Positions 60,991 through 64,000 of a DNA stretch of 64,000 nt are shown here, piece after piece. Every line of letters starts with the position of its first letter. The stretch's first letter is position 1. This DNA comes from Flavobacteriales bacterium (lineage in GTDB: Bacteria; Bacteroidota; Bacteroidia; Flavobacteriales_F; PHOS-HE28). The translations under genes were made by a program, and so were the position numbers. The notes beneath the pieces are model-generated. The model was not told the DNA's origin and did not search any database. It saw only the letters and a program-made list of their open reading frames with translations. The DNA lies in the NCBI GenBank assembly GCA_016702645.1, contig JADJDP010000003.1:186001-250000 (forward strand), read 5' to 3'.

Positions 60991-63854
60991 CAGGCTTCGA
61001 CGGTCATGTACTCTTCGATCGGTGGGCATACGCACACCAGATTGCGATCACCGTAGGCGTTGTCAACGCGGCTTACCGTGGGCCAGTATTTCCACTCGCG
61101 GTTCACGCTCACCGGGAAGGCGGCTTTCTCGCGGCTGTATGGGTGCGACCAATTGTCACCGCAAACTTCCTCGTTTGTGTGCGGCGCCATCTTGAGCACG
61201 TTGTCGGTTTTGTCGGCCTTGCCGTTCTCCAGCTCCGCTATCTCGTGCCGGATGCCGATCATGGCTTCGATGAATCGGTCCAACTCGGCCTTTGCCTCGC
61301 TTTCTGTTGGCTCCACCATGAGTGTTTCCGCAACCGGGAACGAAACAGTGGGTGCGTGGAAGCCATAATCCATCAACCGCTTGGCGATGTCGCTCACGTC
61401 GATGCCTGCGGCGCGTTTGAAGTCGCGGCAATCCAGGATCATCTCGTGCGCCACCATGCCTTCGCTGCCAACATAGAGGATGGGATAGTGCTTCTCCAGT
61501 TTCGCCTTGATGTAGTTGGCATTGAGGATCGCGTAGCGCGTACTGTCCGTCAATCCAACACCGCCGAGCATCTTGATATAGCCGTAGCTGATCAACAGGA
61601 TGAGGGAACTTCCCCAAGGCGCGCTGCTCACAGCGGGTACCGCTTTTTCACCGCCGGTCTTGATCACCGGGTGGCCCGGCAGGAAGGGCTTCAGCTTGTC
61701 GTTCACGCAAATGGGGCCCATGCCAGGACCCCCGCCGCCATGCGGAATGGCGAAGGTCTTGTGCAGGTTCAGGTGGCACACATCCGCACCGATCTCGCCG
61801 GGGCTCGTGAGACCCACCTGTGCGTTCATGTTCGCTCCGTCCATGTACACCAAGCCGCCGTTGGCATGGATCGTCGCGGTGATGTCCTTGATCGTCTCCT
61901 CGTACACGCCGTGCGTGCTCGGATAGGTGATCATCAAACAGCTCAACGTGTCCTTGTACTGTTCGGCTTTGGCCTTCAGGTCGGCAACGTCCACGTGACC
62001 TTCCTCATCGGCTTTCACCACCACCACTTGCATCCCGGCCATCACCGCGGAAGCCGGATTGGTTCCGTGCGCGGAGGAGGGGATGAGCGATACCGTGCGC
62101 TTGTGATCGCCTCTTGCTTCGTGGTAGGCGCGGATCACGAGAAGGCCAGCGTACTCGCCCTGCGCACCGCTGTTCGGTTGAAGGCTCACAGCGGTGAAGC
62201 CGGTCGCTTTCGCAAGCGCATCGCTCAATTGGTTGAACACTTCCTGATAGCCACCGGTCTGCTCCACCGGAGCGAACGGATGGATATTCGCCCACTCGGG
62301 CCAGGTCAACGGCAGCAGGGTGCTCGCAGCGTTCAACTTCATGGTGCAGGAGCCCAGCGGGATCATGCCATGCATCAAGCTGAAATCCTTGTTCTCGAGC
62401 CGCTTGATGTAGCGCTGCAGTTCAAGCTCCGTATGATGCGCGTTGAAGACCTGGTGTGTGAGGAAGTCGCTCTTGCGCTTCAATTCCACAGCAACGGGAA
62501 CGGACGTTCCATTGCTCGAAGCAGCGTTCACGTTTCCGCCGATCGCTTCCGCCAATGCTGCAAGGACATCTTCCACATCCTGTGAACGTACGGTCTCATC
62601 AAAGGCGATGCTCACACGATCACCTTCATACCGCAGGTTGATGCCGCGTTTCTCCGTCGCATCCTTCAACTTCTTCGCATCCTTCACTCCAACAAGTGTG
62701 ATCGTATCGAAGTACGAACCGCTTGCGAGGGTGTAGCCGAGACTTTTTGCGCCTTCCGCCGCACGATGCGCGAAGCCATGCACGTTGTTCGCGATGCGCT
62801 TCAAGCCATCGGGGCCGTGGTAAACCGCGTACATCCCCGCCATCACCGCGAGCAGTGCTTGCGCCGTGCAGATGTTGCTGGTGGCCTTGTCGCGCCGGAT
62901 GTGTTGTTCTCGGGTCTGCAATGCCATCCGAAGACCTTGCCGGCCACGACGGTCCTGGCTCACCCCGATGATGCGACCGGGAAGCAGGCGCTTGAACTCA
63001 TCGGTGGTGCAGAAGAAGGCCGCGTGCGGGCCACCGTAGCCCATCGGAACCCCGAACCGCTGGCTGTTGCCAACGCATACATCAGCGCCCCATTCGCCGG
63101 GAGGCGAGAGCAGCACGAGCGAAAGAAGATCAGCGCACACCGCAGTGCGAACACCAGCTGCTTTCGCCTTTGCGACGATCGCGGAATAGTCGTTGGCGCT
63201 GCCATCTGCGGCAGGGTATTGGAGCGCGAGACCGAAGTAGCCGGCGTTCGGATCGAAGTCTTTCGCATCGCCGATCACGAGTTCAACACCGATCGGCCCA
63301 CAACGCGTCCTCAGCACATCGATGTTCTGCGGATAGAGGCCTTTGTCGGCGAAGAACTTGTGGGCGTTGGTGAGCTCCTTCGGCCGAGCCGCGTAGAGCA
63401 TGTGCATCGCCTCGGCTATCGCGGTGCCTTCATCGAGCAGCGATGCGTTGGCGATGGGAAGCCCCGTGAGGTCGCTCACCATCGTCTGGAAATTCAGCAA
63501 CGCTTCCAAGCGACCTTGCGAGATCTCCGCCTGATAGGGTGTGTAAGCGGTGTACCAACCGGGGTTCTCGAAGATGTTCCGCTGGATGGGCGGAGGCAGG
63601 ATGGTGCCACTGTAACCGAGGCCGATGTAGCTGCGGAAGACCTTGTTCTTCGCACCGAGCGCACGCATGTTGTCCAAGTGTTCGCGCTCGGTGAGGGCGG
63701 GCCCTACGTCCAACGGTTTCGGGGAACGGATGCCTTGCGGCACGGTTCGCTTGATCAGCTCATCGAGGCTGCTTACGCCAATGGCTTTGAGCATGGCGCT
63801 GGTCTCGCTGGCGTTGGGTCCGATGTGACGTTCCTGGTAGGTGACGGGGTTCAT
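60990..63854 (-). CDS. gcvP: glycine dehydrogenase (decarboxylating), P protein
   Basis: The PLP-dependent P protein of the glycine cleavage system, 954 residues, of the single-chain type that joins both subunits. GYSGTILPPPIQRNIFENPGWYTAYTPYQAE and ISQGRLEALLNFQTMV lie near the N terminus, and the PLP lysine is in HLNLHKTFAIPHGGGGPGMGP around residue 700. It ends EEYMTVEA. ATG 63854 (MNPVTYQERHIG) is chosen because the longer frame would start within the promoter. gcvT and gcvH are not in the window. Unbroken over 2.9 kb. Confidence 0.96.
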   Translation of the reverse strand: MNPVTYQERHIGPNASETSAMLKAIGVSSLDELIKRTVPQGIRSPKPLDVGPALTEREHLDNMRALGAKNKVFRSYIGLGYSGTILPPPIQRNIFENPGWYTAYTPYQAEISQGRLEALLNFQTMVSDLTGLPIANASLLDEGTAIAEAMHMLYAARPKELTNAHKFFADKGLYPQNIDVLRTRCGPIGVELVIGDAKDFDPNAGYFGLALQYPAADGSANDYSAIVAKAKAAGVRTAVCADLLSLVLLSPPGEWGADVCVGNSQRFGVPMGYGGPHAAFFCTTDEFKRLLPGRIIGVSQDRRGRQGLRMALQTREQHIRRDKATSNICTAQALLAVMAGMYAVYHGPDGLKRIANNVHGFAHRAAEGAKSLGYTLASGSYFDTITLVGVKDAKKLKDATEKRGINLRYEGDRVSIAFDETVRSQDVEDVLAALAEAIGGNVNAASSNGTSVPVAVELKRKSDFLTHQVFNAHHTELELQRYIKRLENKDFSLMHGMIPLGSCTMKLNAASTLLPLTWPEWANIHPFAPVEQTGGYQEVFNQLSDALAKATGFTAVSLQPNSGAQGEYAGLLVIRAYHEARGDHKRTVSLIPSSAHGTNPASAVMAGMQVVVVKADEEGHVDVADLKAKAEQYKDTLSCLMITYPSTHGVYEETIKDITATIHANGGLVYMDGANMNAQVGLTSPGEIGADVCHLNLHKTFAIPHGGGGPGMGPICVNDKLKPFLPGHPVIKTGGEKAVPAVSSAPWGSSLILLISYGYIKMLGGVGLTDSTRYAILNANYIKAKLEKHYPILYVGSEGMVAHEMILDCRDFKRAAGIDVSDIAKRLMDYGFHAPTVSFPVAETLMVEPTESEAKAELDRFIEAMIGIRHEIAELENGKADKTDNVLKMAPHTNEEVCGDNWSHPYSREKAAFPVSVNREWKYWPTVSRVDNAYGDRNLVCVCPPIEEYMTVEA

Positions 63855-63872
63855 GTTGGCCGGAATAGCGGG

Positions 63873-63880
63873 CAAATATA
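63873..63880 (-). promoter_or_regulatory. Bacteroidota -7 box of gcvP
   Basis: TATATTTG on the minus strand, 18 bases before the gcvP ATG and identical to the boxes of the tRNA and HU gene. Confidence 0.7.
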
Positions 63881-63897
63881 CCCGGAGGCACCCCGCC

Positions 63898-63905
63898 TAT
63901 CTTTG
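63898..63905 (+). promoter_or_regulatory. Bacteroidota -7 box of the gene at the right edge
   Basis: TATCTTTG (TAnnTTTG) on the plus strand, 10 bases before the ATG at 63916 and back-to-back with the gcvP promoter. Confidence 0.6.
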
Positions 63906-63915
63906 GCGACTTCCC

Positions 63916-64000
63916 ATGCGGCCGCTCTTCCTTCTGTTCATCCTCCTAGGTGCGGGTCGTTCTTTTGCGCAAACACCTTTCTACCCCGATCACATCTTGT
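63916..64000 (+). CDS. N terminus of a secreted protein, cut by the window edge
   Basis: Twenty-eight codons are visible. They encode a signal peptide (MRPLFLLFILLGAGRSFAQ) followed by TPFYPDHIL. It is divergent from gcvP and preceded by a consensus -7 box, so it is a real gene start. The visible part does not reveal the family; an exported or outer-membrane protein is all that can be said. Confidence 0.7.
   Translation, partial: MRPLFLLFILLGAGRSFAQTPFYPDHIL

Noticed and set aside
1..64000. CRISPR arrays, insertion sequences, prophage or integrase genes, rRNA
   Set aside because: No regular direct repeats, transposase or integrase motifs, or rRNA sequence were seen; the only repeats are paralogous genes, the rng fragment and the palindromic element.

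Overview
The window looks like chromosome from a high-GC member of the Bacteroidota, most likely a Flavobacteriales-type lineage known mainly from metagenomes. It carries the gliding/type IX secretion core gldKLMN plus gldE and gldD, five proteins with (or apparently with) T9SS C-terminal sorting domains, gene orders typical of the phylum (mutY-ssb-gldE-gldD; HU-TPR-small basic protein-rng), and -7 promoter boxes of the form TAnnTTTG instead of sigma70-type boxes. No phage, insertion sequence, integrase or CRISPR array was seen. About twenty genes are broken by single-base frame breaks, many in homopolymers, so I read most of them as consensus errors of a long-read assembly and annotate those genes full length.

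Layout. 0-9 kb: gldK, gldL, gldM, gldN, an ABC-F ATPase, a second GldM-like gene and an initiator tRNA. 9-18 kb: era, der, a MetC-like lyase, a T9SS cargo protein, an ArnT-like and a DPM1-like glycosyltransferase, an EamA transporter and a heavy-metal-domain lipoprotein. 18-31 kb: heme A synthase, gldD/gldE/ssb/mutY, HU, TPR, a 31-residue basic protein, rng, two unknown membrane proteins enclosed by a duplicated rng 3' end, recX, an intergenic palindromic element, prfB and fumC. 31-50 kb: a sulfur island (below). 50-64 kb: RNase D-like nuclease, DUF2752 and CD225-like membrane proteins, mannose-1-phosphate guanylyltransferase, SprT-like protein, MlaE/MlaF-type ABC importer, three T9SS cargo proteins, glycine dehydrogenase gcvP and the first codons of a secreted protein.

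The most interesting region is 31.5-49.6 kb. It encodes a Crp/Fnr-family regulator, thioredoxin, two persulfide dioxygenase-rhodanese fusions, sulfide:quinone reductase, a 1-Cys peroxiredoxin, two single rhodaneses, DsrE and an OprD-like porin, a SulP transporter, and a seven-gene operon arsR-tauE-(dioxygenase-rhodanese)-pmpA-pmpB-tsdA-like-soxB-like. Upstream of seven transcription units I find a palindrome with core TGAN6TCA (six are GTGAN6TCAC, one is CTGAN6TCAG). Its centre lies 36.5 bp (37.5 bp in one case) from the downstream end of a TTTG-type -7 box, which is a class II activator position. The Crp/Fnr protein has the CRP-type RExxxR recognition helix expected to read GTGA half-sites. 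Together this suggests a sulfide/thiosulfate-responsive regulon confined to this island. The regulator has an in-frame TGA at a position where relatives carry Cys.
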